Assembly: GCF_009674675.1 (NCBI RefSeq)
Contig: NZ_WKJC01000002.1
Coordinates: 372,001 to 436,000 of the forward strand
Direction of reading: 5' to 3'
Source: Kangiella sp. HZ709
Lineage (GTDB): Bacteria > Pseudomonadota > Gammaproteobacteria > Enterobacterales > Kangiellaceae
DNA length: 64,000 nt
Part shown: positions 26,856 through 34,710 of the stretch, piece by piece
Layout of the letters: each line of letters opens with the position of its first letter
How positions within the stretch are numbered: the first letter of the stretch is position 1
The notes under the pieces: model-generated
Databases searched by the model: none
Told to the model about the DNA's origin: nothing
What the model saw: the letters and a program-made list of their open reading frames with translations, nothing else
Position numbers and translations under genes: made by a program

Positions 26856-26989
26856 TATTATCTCCATCAACGGTTTTTTATCATTATTCAGGAAGAATTC
26901 AGCTTATTTCGACTAAAGTATGAACCATAGTTAGCAAAAGCCATTTTACATGGATTTGCTAAGACTGTTTAGTTTCATAGGAGAAAGCC

Positions 26990-27580
26990 ATGAAAAAAAT
27001 GATTACCCCACTATTATTTGCTGCGCTAAGCCTGGGATTGTCTCAAGCTGTTGATGCAAAAGAGCATCATGGCTCGAAGAAGCATCAAGTTCAAAAGCAT
27101 AAGCACTCAAGTAGTAGTTCAAACTATCGTTCATCACAGCCGCGTTCGTCAAATCGTTCTAGCAATCATTCTTCTCGCTCCAATGCGCGAACACATGATG
27201 CTTACCGAGACAGTAATCGCCACAGTAACCGATACGATAACAGACATTCGAACCGTCATAGCAACAGACATAGTAATCGACACAGCAATCGTCATTACGA
27301 TCGTCGACATGACCATAGACATAGCGATCGTTATTATCATGATCGTCATTACCGTGATCGTTATAAGCCGCGTCATAGACATCATTATAGCTATAACAAT
27401 TACTACCCACGTTATGACTATTATCCAACGTCGGTATATTACTTAGGTCAAGATTGGTACTACTATGGTAATGCTTATCACCCTTTCCCACGCGGCCATG
27501 TTCACAGAAGTCATTGTAGACACCGCTATTGGGAGCCATTAGCAGTAGGCATTATCTTAGGCTCAGTGCTTGGCTGGTAA
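26990..27580 (+). CDS. Exported His/Arg/Asn/Ser-repeat protein
   Basis: 196 residues with a signal peptide (MITPLLFAALSLGLSQAVDA). After a basic Ser-rich stretch (residues about 24-70) comes a run of HSNR units (about 75-103), then His/Tyr/Arg/Asp-rich sequence and a hydrophobic C terminus with PLAVGIILGSVLGW. Tyr-rich YYLGQDWYYYGNAYHPF near 147-163 resembles motifs of RcnB-like and DUF6515-like periplasmic proteins. The many histidines suggest metal (Ni, Zn or Cu) binding (inference). AGGAG ribosome binding site 8 nt before ATG. Confidence 0.7.
   Translation: MKKMITPLLFAALSLGLSQAVDAKEHHGSKKHQVQKHKHSSSSSNYRSSQPRSSNRSSNHSSRSNARTHDAYRDSNRHSNRYDNRHSNRHSNRHSNRHSNRHYDRRHDHRHSDRYYHDRHYRDRYKPRHRHHYSYNNYYPRYDYYPTSVYYLGQDWYYYGNAYHPFPRGHVHRSHCRHRYWEPLAVGIILGSVLGW
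27212..27295 (+). repeat. Imperfect 12-bp tandem repeats inside the HSNR protein gene
   Basis: About seven copies of a CAYAGYAAYCGN-type unit encode His-Ser-Asn-Arg. They are in frame and differ mostly at third positions, so selection appears to keep the peptide repeat. Not a CRISPR: units are too short and contiguous. Confidence 0.7.
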
Positions 27581-27695
27581 TAAAAATCCATTACAGTTTT
27601 GCTAGTAGGGGCGCCAATGTCCCCCAGTTGATACCCAAGACCTCTATCAACAAAGTTTGCCTCTACTAGCTTTTTATTTTGATAGTTTTATAAAC

Positions 27696-27726
27696 AAAAA
27701 AGCCCTGAATCTTCAGGGCTTTTTTG
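27696..27726. terminator. Bidirectional intrinsic terminator
   Basis: AGCCCTGAA and TTCAGGGCT (27701-27709 and 27712-27720) form a GC-rich stem flanked by six A on one side and six T on the other. It lies between the convergent HSNR-protein gene and the metalloprotease gene. Confidence 0.88.
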
Positions 27727-27750
27727 TGGATTTAATTAATCACCATTTAA

Positions 27751-30162
27751 TCAGCCAATCGGCGAACCCGGCGGCATTTTTAATTCTTGCAAAGATTCCA
27801 ATTCCAGCTGCCCATCAAGATACTGCTCTAGCATTTGTTTCAATCTCAAGTAACGTTGAGGATTCCTTTTTGCTTTTGATTGCAAGCTGCGGCTTAGTTG
27901 AGTCAACTCAGAATATAAAAATGACTTCACTTCAGGTGAAGCCTGGCTAGACTCTGCCACTTTCATCGTTTGAGCTAACGTTAAATAATCCACTCTTTGT
28001 TGAATCAGAGCATTCAAACCTTTTTGCGGTTTTGCCAATATAGTGACATCCATCAATTGCTCAAGAACATCAGATAAACTCAATTGTTTATTATCCATAG
28101 AACTTTGCTGTAATAAACGCGCAAGTCTTTGCGGATTAAGCAATAACTTTAAACTGTGTTGTGCAGCAGTTTCAGCCATTGCCACAGGATCTAAAGTTAG
28201 GCCGGTATTACTTGGGAAACTTTCACGATTACGATAATAACCATAGGCCTTCGGCGGGATCAGTGACAATATAGAATCTGGAACTGTCAACTGCTTAATA
28301 TCTAAAGTGGACAGTAAGGCTTTTAGAGCCATACGTTGCTCAGATCCATCCACCGCAGCAACTGGTTTAAAGCTATCGCCTTTAACACTGTACTCGTAAT
28401 CTACTCCAGCAATCAATTTTACCGCCGCTTCGGTTTGATAACGATGGAACAAATAGAGTGGAACCAAAGTTTCTGCCAGTTCAGAATAAGGTGTGCCATT
28501 AGCAAGATTATCATGACCAAATTTATCCAAAGCTATAGCTCGGATCTTAAGTAAACGATTCAGTTCCTGCGCTGCATTTTCACCATTATCCCAAAGGTGT
28601 CCAGTAGGATGAACACCACCTTGCGGGCGGGCATCGGGATCTGAGATAAAGCGCATTTTCTTTGCTTGCATACCTTTTAGAATTTGCTTCAAGCCTTTTG
28701 CTTCAGCAGCAGAGTCCGTAAACTCACTATAACCATAGCGTACCGCTTCAATATCCCATTGACCGATATCGGTAGCGTAAGCATTTTCAAGGGTTATTTC
28801 GCCACCTTTCAGTTGCACTAGCGGATGCGGATAATCCATGACCGAAGAACGACTGTCTGGGCTAGCTGCAAAATTATGCGCGATACCAATGGTGTGTCCC
28901 ACTTCGTGGGCGGATAATTGGCGGATACGTGCTAGCGCCATCTCCTCTGCTGCCTTAGCTTTTCCATCAGAGCTATCACCATAAATTGCAGTTAAGGCGT
29001 TAGCCAAAAGCAAGTCTTGACGGACTCGTAAAGAACCTAAAGTTACGTGCCCTTTTAAAATTTCGCCTGTTCTTGGATCGGAAACAGAAAAGCCATACGA
29101 CCAACCTCGAGTGGCACGATGAACCCATTGAATAACGTTGTAACGCACATCTAAAGGATCTGCATCTTGCGGTAAAATTCTTACTTCATAAGCACCTTTT
29201 AAACCAATCGCGGCAAATGCCTGTTCCCACCACCGAGCACCATCTAATAAAGCCCCTCTTACTGGTTCCGGAACACCAGGGTCAAGATAGTAAACAATCG
29301 GTTTAATTTGCCCTTTCGCATCACGCTCAATCCTATGACGATAAATTAATTTTTTATCGATAGGTTCGGTTATTGGCGTAGCATAATCTTTATAACTCAG
29401 TTCAAAATAACCTGAGTGAGGATGGAAAACTCTCGGTTTATATTTATCATCAGGCAGTTGTACAAAAGATAAATGTTGCTGCACCGTTATTTCATTCGGC
29501 GATGGAGTGACTTGTCGGACAAAGTTTCCAGCATTAGAACCTTTAAATGTCAGTATCGACTCAAAAATAGTATTTTTCGGAAAGTTCTTCAATTTTTTTG
29601 GAATTAAAGCTGAACGAGAACCATCAATCGAGTAACTGCCTTGACTGCGAGCTTTTAAGCGGGCTGAAACGCCATGCAAATCTTTCAACAAATAAGGCGT
29701 TAACTCAATTAATGCTTTTTCACCACGAGTCGCTTCCACTTTAAAGCCTGCTAATACTGAGCTAGCAAAAGCTTGGGCAATCGAGTTTTTTTCTGCCTGA
29801 TTATCCGTATCCGCTCGGTAATCTGTATTCAGTTGCTTTAACAACACTTTATCGCCATAGCGCTCAAACTGCACCAAACGACTTTGTCCAAGCTGCCCGC
29901 GGTCTAACCCAATATCATTAGAACCAACGCCGTAAGGAAGACCGGTGTAGTAAATAAAAGGCTGATTAAAGTTACTGATTTCTAACCAAACTTTACCCTT
30001 TGATTCGCTAACATAATAAGGAATAAAGCCATTAACTTTTTGACTACCCTTTTCTATTTCTGACCAAGTTTTTGCATTAGCCGCAGATGAAAAAATTGAG
30101 ATGAAAAACAAACTCACAACTAAGGTCATCACTAATAAAATAAACTGCTTTACTGTTCTCAT
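27751..30162 (-). CDS. Secreted zinc metalloprotease (DUF5117/DUF4953 family)
   Basis: 803 residues with a signal peptide (about 1-30). The extended zinc site HEVGHTIGIAHNF (near residues 417-429) with a following SVMDY Met-turn is metzincin-like and catalytically complete. The region around 90-340 is the DUF5117 part, with YKPRVFHPHSGYF. The family is common in marine gammaproteobacteria and Bacteroidetes and is presumed to degrade external protein. The start overlaps the stop of the M14 peptidase by one base, so the two are cotranslated. Confidence 0.9.
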   Translation of the reverse strand: MRTVKQFILLVMTLVVSLFFISIFSSAANAKTWSEIEKGSQKVNGFIPYYVSESKGKVWLEISNFNQPFIYYTGLPYGVGSNDIGLDRGQLGQSRLVQFERYGDKVLLKQLNTDYRADTDNQAEKNSIAQAFASSVLAGFKVEATRGEKALIELTPYLLKDLHGVSARLKARSQGSYSIDGSRSALIPKKLKNFPKNTIFESILTFKGSNAGNFVRQVTPSPNEITVQQHLSFVQLPDDKYKPRVFHPHSGYFELSYKDYATPITEPIDKKLIYRHRIERDAKGQIKPIVYYLDPGVPEPVRGALLDGARWWEQAFAAIGLKGAYEVRILPQDADPLDVRYNVIQWVHRATRGWSYGFSVSDPRTGEILKGHVTLGSLRVRQDLLLANALTAIYGDSSDGKAKAAEEMALARIRQLSAHEVGHTIGIAHNFAASPDSRSSVMDYPHPLVQLKGGEITLENAYATDIGQWDIEAVRYGYSEFTDSAAEAKGLKQILKGMQAKKMRFISDPDARPQGGVHPTGHLWDNGENAAQELNRLLKIRAIALDKFGHDNLANGTPYSELAETLVPLYLFHRYQTEAAVKLIAGVDYEYSVKGDSFKPVAAVDGSEQRMALKALLSTLDIKQLTVPDSILSLIPPKAYGYYRNRESFPSNTGLTLDPVAMAETAAQHSLKLLLNPQRLARLLQQSSMDNKQLSLSDVLEQLMDVTILAKPQKGLNALIQQRVDYLTLAQTMKVAESSQASPEVKSFLYSELTQLSRSLQSKAKRNPQRYLRLKQMLEQYLDGQLELESLQELKMPPGSPIG

Positions 30163-32681
30163 TAGAAAGCTCCACTAAAAAATAAAGTATTTGCAAATAA
30201 ACGAGCACTACCTAACCAATAGCCTCTAAAATTTGGATTGTCGTTAAATACAATAACCGAACCGCGGCCTTTGCGCAGCGCTACCACCGCAGCGGTATTT
30301 TTTATCGCATCAACATTTTCCTTAGACGCGTAGCCAGCTAATAAAGGTTTATCTGAATATTCCGCGACCGTAATAAAATCTCGTTTAGCTGGTTGGATAA
30401 TTTGACTAGAAGCTTTGGTATAAGGAAGGCTTTTCTTTTGAATACCAAAAGTTAGCGGGTGAGATAGATCCAGTTGGGTTTCAAAAATCGCACCGCCAAT
30501 TAATTGCTCGGTAAAAGCTGCTTGCCGCTCTGAATAAGGACGGCCTTCAGGAGCTTTAGCATCTCTTTTAACCAACTCTAAAGGCGCTAACTTATGTTCA
30601 ATCACCCAGCGTACAGCGCTTCGACTGGCAACTAAAGCCCCACCTTGATTTAACCACTGCTCAATCTTTTTCTTCGCGGCATCATCCAGTTTAGGGTAGC
30701 GGCCATTCACCATGATCAAATGGCTGTATTCAGATAAATCAATATTAGCAAGATCTGATGCTGGCTGCATCGATGTCTGTATTTCTAAGCGTTTATCCAA
30801 TAAAAACCAAGCTTCGCCGGCTTCATAGGAAGAAACACCATTACCAATTAACAATAATGGTTTAGGCGCTTTTAGATTCACCATATTGGGAGAACCTAAA
30901 TCAATTCCCGATTGACTAAAGCCCGTATTAATCCCAGTTAAATCCATACCTCTTGCTTGAGCATATGACTGCCAAAGGTTTTTTAATATCGCTTTGTCTT
31001 CAGCATTATCCACCTGAACCACAAGACTGCCTTTAGAAAAAGTTTTATTGCCTGCAGACACAGGAAGTTCAAACGATTTTCGGCTTAAGCGAACAGTTAA
31101 TCCTGCCGCCAACAATTTATTGGTAAATGCTAAGCTATATAAATTATTAGCCGAGTAACTGTAAGCCACTACATTTTCAGCATCCGTTAGCTGCCCTAGT
31201 TTTAGCTCTACTTTTTCAGTAAACAATGAAGCCGTTTTGCGGCTATCTAAGATCTGGTAATGCAAATTAAATGCATGTGGCATAGTCCAAGCAGAAACGT
31301 CATAGAAAGTATTATCTTCAAACTCAGTACGCGACTCAAAAATAGTTTTGATCAGGCCATACTGTTCTTGGTTGTATTTAACTAGATAACTATCTTTAGC
31401 CGGATAGTTTTTTCCTTCTACGGTCGTTTCATTTTTTAATTGCGATACTTCAATTTGATGTTGCTTTAAAATTGATAAAAATTCTTGCAGTCGACCATTA
31501 TCCTTAGAAGTAAAAATCACGCCCTGCTCAGTATCTTTGACCGCTTTAATTCGCTGTTCTTTGAAAAAATCTGCTTGGTAATCCTTTAAATTACTGCCTA
31601 ATTCTTTAGCTGCTTTTAGAGTAGAAAAGGATGTGGCTACTTGATTTCGTACTGCAAAAGGAAATGTCACTTCTCCGTTAATAGACTCTTGAGTATGCCC
31701 TCGAGAGCTAGCTTGCTCAAATAAGATCCCAATACCGCCATTAATATCTGGGAATGTTGATCCTTTGCCATAATAAAAATCATCAAAACTTTCTTTGCTG
31801 TAATAAGGCACACTCAGCTTATCTAAAGCCTTGGCATGATATTTTGCTATTTCATTGGTTAATTCAAAGTTTAAATCTGAAGTTAAAGGGTTTTGCCTTG
31901 ACGGTACTCCTGGCTGGAAGAAATAGGTGCTGTTGGTGCCCATCTCATGGAAATCGCCCACAATAGTCGGTCGCCAGTTATAAAACAACTCGACCCGAGC
32001 ACGACTTTCAGGATGTTGCAGTAATAACCAGTCGCGATTTAAATCAAACCAATAATGATTGGTTCTGCCTGCAGGCCAAGCTTCGTTATGTTCAATGGAG
32101 TCTGAATCCGATACCAGTTGCGCACCTTTGTAGCGATTCACCCAATTCGCAAAACGATCCAGTCCATCAGGGTTTAACATAGGATCGATAATCACAATAT
32201 TGTTAGCCAATAACTCTTGAACCCATCTTTCTTGCGAAGCCGCCAAACGATAAGCCACTAAGGGCGCTGCGTTAGCGCCACTGGCTTCATTACCATGCAC
32301 CGAATAACCTAAATAGACAACATTGGGTGTGTTTTGGAAATTTAAGTTTTTCCGATCGGCGCTAATGGTACCTAATTTAGCAAGATTCTCAGGTGAAGAA
32401 ATAAATGCTGCGATTAAAGGACGCTGCTCATGGGAAAGCCCGGTTTGGGTCACCTTAACTTTATCTGAACTTTTATCTAATGCCTTAAAGAACGCTAGGC
32501 TTTGGTCTGGACGAATGTGCCAATCAGCAATGGCATAGCCCAAAGTATCGCTGGGCTTGTGGATACTGGAGTCGAATTGGATAGTTTCGTCAAAAAAATA
32601 CTCAAATTTATCTTTCGCAGCCACAGCGCTGGAGACCGTTAGCGATAGGAATAATAACCCTAGTTTCTTTATGGTTTTCAT
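30162..32681 (-). CDS. Secreted M14 family zinc carboxypeptidase
   Basis: 839 residues with a signal peptide (KLGLLFLSLTVSSAVAA). Zinc ligands H129 and E132 in SVHGNEASG, then NPDGLDRFANW, FDLNRDW (substrate Arg region) and VGDFHEMG with the third zinc ligand. The C-terminal half (about 420-839) is a DUF4350/ThuA-like beta-rich region. Such large M14 proteins occur in protein-degrading marine bacteria. First gene of a two-peptidase operon. Confidence 0.92.
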   Translation of the reverse strand: MKTIKKLGLLFLSLTVSSAVAAKDKFEYFFDETIQFDSSIHKPSDTLGYAIADWHIRPDQSLAFFKALDKSSDKVKVTQTGLSHEQRPLIAAFISSPENLAKLGTISADRKNLNFQNTPNVVYLGYSVHGNEASGANAAPLVAYRLAASQERWVQELLANNIVIIDPMLNPDGLDRFANWVNRYKGAQLVSDSDSIEHNEAWPAGRTNHYWFDLNRDWLLLQHPESRARVELFYNWRPTIVGDFHEMGTNSTYFFQPGVPSRQNPLTSDLNFELTNEIAKYHAKALDKLSVPYYSKESFDDFYYGKGSTFPDINGGIGILFEQASSRGHTQESINGEVTFPFAVRNQVATSFSTLKAAKELGSNLKDYQADFFKEQRIKAVKDTEQGVIFTSKDNGRLQEFLSILKQHQIEVSQLKNETTVEGKNYPAKDSYLVKYNQEQYGLIKTIFESRTEFEDNTFYDVSAWTMPHAFNLHYQILDSRKTASLFTEKVELKLGQLTDAENVVAYSYSANNLYSLAFTNKLLAAGLTVRLSRKSFELPVSAGNKTFSKGSLVVQVDNAEDKAILKNLWQSYAQARGMDLTGINTGFSQSGIDLGSPNMVNLKAPKPLLLIGNGVSSYEAGEAWFLLDKRLEIQTSMQPASDLANIDLSEYSHLIMVNGRYPKLDDAAKKKIEQWLNQGGALVASRSAVRWVIEHKLAPLELVKRDAKAPEGRPYSERQAAFTEQLIGGAIFETQLDLSHPLTFGIQKKSLPYTKASSQIIQPAKRDFITVAEYSDKPLLAGYASKENVDAIKNTAAVVALRKGRGSVIVFNDNPNFRGYWLGSARLFANTLFFSGAF

Positions 32682-32752
32682 ATATTTATCATATTATTGG
32701 CGATTAACTCATTCTAACGCTTGCAAACTTCACCGCAAGCCCAAAGATAGAG

Positions 32753-32758
32753 TATAAT
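32753..32758 (+). promoter_or_regulatory. Candidate -10 box upstream of nfuA
   Basis: A perfect TATAAT 30 nt before the nfuA ATG. The -35 region is poor (TTCACC 18 bp upstream), which would fit activator dependence; no IscR box is recognisable. Confidence 0.35.
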
Positions 32759-32788
32759 CAAAGCATATTGTAACAATGAGTTTTATAA

Positions 32789-33367
32789 ATGATTAACATC
32801 TCAGAAGGCGCACAAGAACATTTTCGCCGTTTACTTGCAGGACAAGAAGAAGTCGATACGGGCATTCGTGTTTTTGTAGTTAACCCTGGTACTTCCCATG
32901 CTGAGTGTGGCGTGTCTTACTGTCCGCCAGATGCGGTCGAAGAAAATGACACTGAACTGAAGTTTGAAGGTTTCTCTGCTTTTGTTGACGCTGATAGCGC
33001 GCCTTATTTGGAAGATGCACAAATTGATTACCAAAAAGAACAAACCGGCGGCCAATTAACTTTAAAAGCGCCCAATGCTAAAGCACGTAAAGTGGATGAC
33101 GATGCGCCAGCCGAAGATCGAATCAAATACATTTTAGAGTCAGAAATCAATCCTGAGTTAGCCAATCATGGCGGCCAAGTCAGTTTGATGGAACTGACTG
33201 ACAATGGTATAGCCGTGCTTCAATTCGGCGGTGGTTGCCAAGGCTGTGGCATGGTGGATGTGACTTTAAAAGAAGGTATTGAAAAAACCTTAGTCGAAAA
33301 AGTTCCAGAAGTGTCCGGCGTTCAAGACGTCACCGAGCATGCGGCTGGAGAAAATCCTTATTATTAA
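32789..33367 (+). CDS. nfuA: Fe-S cluster biogenesis protein NfuA
   Basis: 192 residues. An A-type-carrier-like N-terminal domain (about 1-95) lacks the full Cys set but retains CGVSYCPP, and is followed by a Nfu domain with the 4Fe-4S Cxx[18 protein letters not shown] near residues 148-164. The order and length equal E. coli NfuA (191). It delivers 4Fe-4S clusters, including to BioB-like and LipA-like radical-SAM enzymes; BioB is encoded about 10 kb away. Divergent from the M14 peptidase gene. Confidence 0.97.
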   Translation: MINISEGAQEHFRRLLAGQEEVDTGIRVFVVNPGTSHAECGVSYCPPDAVEENDTELKFEGFSAFVDADSAPYLEDAQIDYQKEQTGGQLTLKAPNAKARKVDDDAPAEDRIKYILESEINPELANHGGQVSLMELTDNGIAVLQFGGGCQGCGMVDVTLKEGIEKTLVEKVPEVSGVQDVTEHAAGENPYY

Positions 33368-33397
33368 GGAATAGACTTTTATTAAATAAAAACCGTA

Positions 33398-33417
33398 ATT
33401 CCCACGGAAGTGGGAAT
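33398..33417. repeat. Palindromic hairpin element (REP-like)
   Basis: ATTCCCAC and GTGGGAAT separated by GGAA form a perfect 8-bp hairpin between nfuA and the DUF4156 gene. There is no following T-run, so it is not a classical terminator. The sequence resembles short dispersed palindromes common in gammaproteobacteria; whether it is repeated elsewhere cannot be seen here. Confidence 0.5.
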
Positions 33418-33440
33418 AGAACTAATTCAAGCACTCGACT

Positions 33441-33773
33441 ATGCAAACAAAAACTCTACTTACTCTGTTTACCGCTTTTATTCTATCTGCCTGCGTTGGC
33501 AAATCAATTCAAGTAGAGGCCGCCAAAATCACGCTTCTCAATAATGAACCTAGCAACTGCAAGTTTCTTGGCGAAGTTTACGGTACTCAAGGTAATATCG
33601 TCACAGGCTTATTCACAACCGACGAAGAGTTAATTGCCGGCGCCCGCAATGACATCCGCAATAACGCCTTAGCACTCGGCGCCAACGCGCTCCTCATCAC
33701 CAGAACCAACCCCAACAGAACCGAACGACTCGATTTTTATAGCTTCTATGGCAAAGCCTATCAGTGCCTTTGA
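33441..33773 (+). CDS. DUF4156 domain lipoprotein
   Basis: 110 residues. Lipobox AFILSACVG with lipidated Cys near residue 18. The mature part KFLGEVYGTQGN then ARNDIRNNALALGANALLI is typical of DUF4156, related to RcsF. RcsF-like disulfides are not obvious, with one further Cys near 40 and one near 109. Function in this family is unknown; an envelope location is likely. Confidence 0.85.
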   Translation: MQTKTLLTLFTAFILSACVGKSIQVEAAKITLLNNEPSNCKFLGEVYGTQGNIVTGLFTTDEELIAGARNDIRNNALALGANALLITRTNPNRTERLDFYSFYGKAYQCL

Positions 33774-33845
33774 CTTCATATAAAGCATCTACTATTCTTA
33801 AATTCAAATAAAAATTCATACTGGAAACTCTTGTAAGCCATTCGC

Positions 33846-33993
33846 CATAAAGTACCCAAAAGATCGGTATCCCGAGCAATAATGCACTTTATGAGCGCCT
33901 TTACTATGGTATTGGCGACATTTTCAATACTTTGATTTTTTTAATAAGCAAATCAAAAACTTACAATCGAATACCGGTATTCTTATGTTAGAT
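33846..33993. other. Intergenic stretch ahead of the cassette-like region, with palindromes and a GTTAGAT box
   Basis: The 218 bp after the DUF4156 gene contain an 8-bp inverted repeat (CATAAAGT 33846-33853 and ACTTTATG 33886-33893), a perfect 14-bp palindrome GAATACCGGTATTC (33969-33982), and GTTAGAT at 33987-33993, which fits the GTTRRRY core of an integron recombination site. The GTTAGAT box overlaps the start codon of the next ORF. No confident complete attC could be drawn here. Confidence 0.4.
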
Positions 33994-34198
33994 GTACGCT
34001 ATGAAAGAAGGTTATTGCATACTTTATATTGGTACGGAGCGCAAAAAATGTGAGTCTGTGGCTAAAGCAAAATCTATTGCAACAGAAAACATGACCAGAA
34101 AGCCCGCACTCAGAATAGAGTTACTTTCAGAGCTAGATGAATTTGAGGCAGATTTCTGGGCTTATAATTACGATTTAAAGGAATGGGTTCCGTCATGA
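33992..34198 (+). CDS. Small unknown protein, probable integron-cassette gene 1
   Basis: 68 residues from ATG 33992; ATG 34001 is an alternative. No signal peptide and no recognised domain; two Cys and an acidic C-terminal half ending in FWAYNYDLKEWVPS. The start codon overlaps GTTAGAT and the stop is followed within 20 bp by an attC-like site. This compact layout (short gene, almost no 5' leader, attC at the 3' end) is typical of integron cassettes. Function unknown. Confidence 0.55.
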   Translation: MYAMKEGYCILYIGTERKKCESVAKAKSIATENMTRKPALRIELLSELDEFEADFWAYNYDLKEWVPS

Positions 34199-34217
34199 TT
34201 AAATACCCAGCTAATAC

Positions 34218-34292
34218 ATTTAACCAGTTTGGGCACACTCGCCCTGCGGGCTGGACGCCGCTAGTGCAGCGCCTGTGCCAAAGGCGTTATGC
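34218..34292 (+). repeat. attC-like integron recombination site
   Basis: 75 bp with the expected order. ATTTAAC (34218-34224, RYYYAAC box), TTTGGGCACA (34228-34237), a GC-rich self-pairing centre, TGTGCCAAA (34274-34282) and GTTATGC (34286-34292, GTTRRRY box). The inner arms pair perfectly apart from one extra G, the kind of extrahelical base that directs strand choice in attC. The ATG of the next ORF starts inside GTTATGC. No integrase gene is in the window. Confidence 0.65.
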
Positions 34293-34645
34293 GTAGAATA
34301 ATATTAATCATCATCACTCTAAATCTATTTGCTTGTTCAACCACAACAGATGTTTCTTATAGATGTTCTTTGCAATCCTCGGAGAGTTGGACTTATATTT
34401 CTGACAGGCGTGAATTGACGGAAGAAATAAAGCGTGATGTAGGGCAAGAAAATTTTAAACCATCCTCCAGCTACGATGATTTATGGTATAAGAATGAAGA
34501 GGGCAAATTTGCATATTGTAAAAGCTCAAAGAGTAAAAATAAGCATTTTGATAGAGCTTGTTACTCCTCGCAAATTTATATAGAAAAAAAGAACAACAAA
34601 TGGGAAATATATGATGAAAGCATCATATTGTGTGGGAGTCATTAA
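34289..34645 (+). CDS. Small lipoprotein, probable integron-cassette gene 2
   Basis: 118 residues. Starts MRRIILIIITLNLFACSTTTD, a lipoprotein signal with lipobox LFAC and lipidated Cys at residue 16. The mature part has paired Cys (RCS, YCKSS, RACYSS, ILCGSH) and many Lys/Ser/Glu; no domain recognised. The ATG is the one inside the GTTATGC box of the attC-like site, leaving no room for a normal leader. Composition is more AT-rich than the flanking genes, as expected for acquired DNA. Confidence 0.62.
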   Translation: MRRIILIIITLNLFACSTTTDVSYRCSLQSSESWTYISDRRELTEEIKRDVGQENFKPSSSYDDLWYKNEEGKFAYCKSSKSKNKHFDRACYSSQIYIEKKNNKWEIYDESIILCGSH

Positions 34646-34648
34646 AAC

Positions 34649-34700
34649 CCATAACAAGGAGCATCAGGTGCGACGGTTTACAAGCCGCCGCTGTGCTGGC
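34649..34700 (+). repeat. Degenerate attC-like left half
   Basis: CCATAAC (34649-34655) right after the ORF stop resembles an attC left box, and is followed by a GC-rich partly self-complementary stretch (CAGGTGCGACGG against CCGCCGCTGTGCTG). No GTTRRRY box follows before the lysC stop at 34711, so the right end looks lost. Confidence 0.4.
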
Positions 34701-34710
34701 CATTCAACTC

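Noticed and set aside
27212-27295. CRISPR-like repeats
   Set aside because: Units are 12 bp, contiguous and in a reading frame, with no spacers or cas genes.
27051-27539. Several long frames overlapping the HSNR protein gene (both strands)
   Set aside because: Repetitive composition keeps other frames open; only the frame from 26990 has a signal peptide and ribosome binding site.
33697-33879. 60-residue minus-strand frame over the DUF4156 gene end
   Set aside because: Antisense shadow with no supporting signal.
33846-33893. Inverted repeat before cassette ORF 1 as a complete attC
   Set aside because: It has paired arms but no RYYYAAC box and no GTTRRRY box at the right distance; only the later GTTAGAT is consistent.
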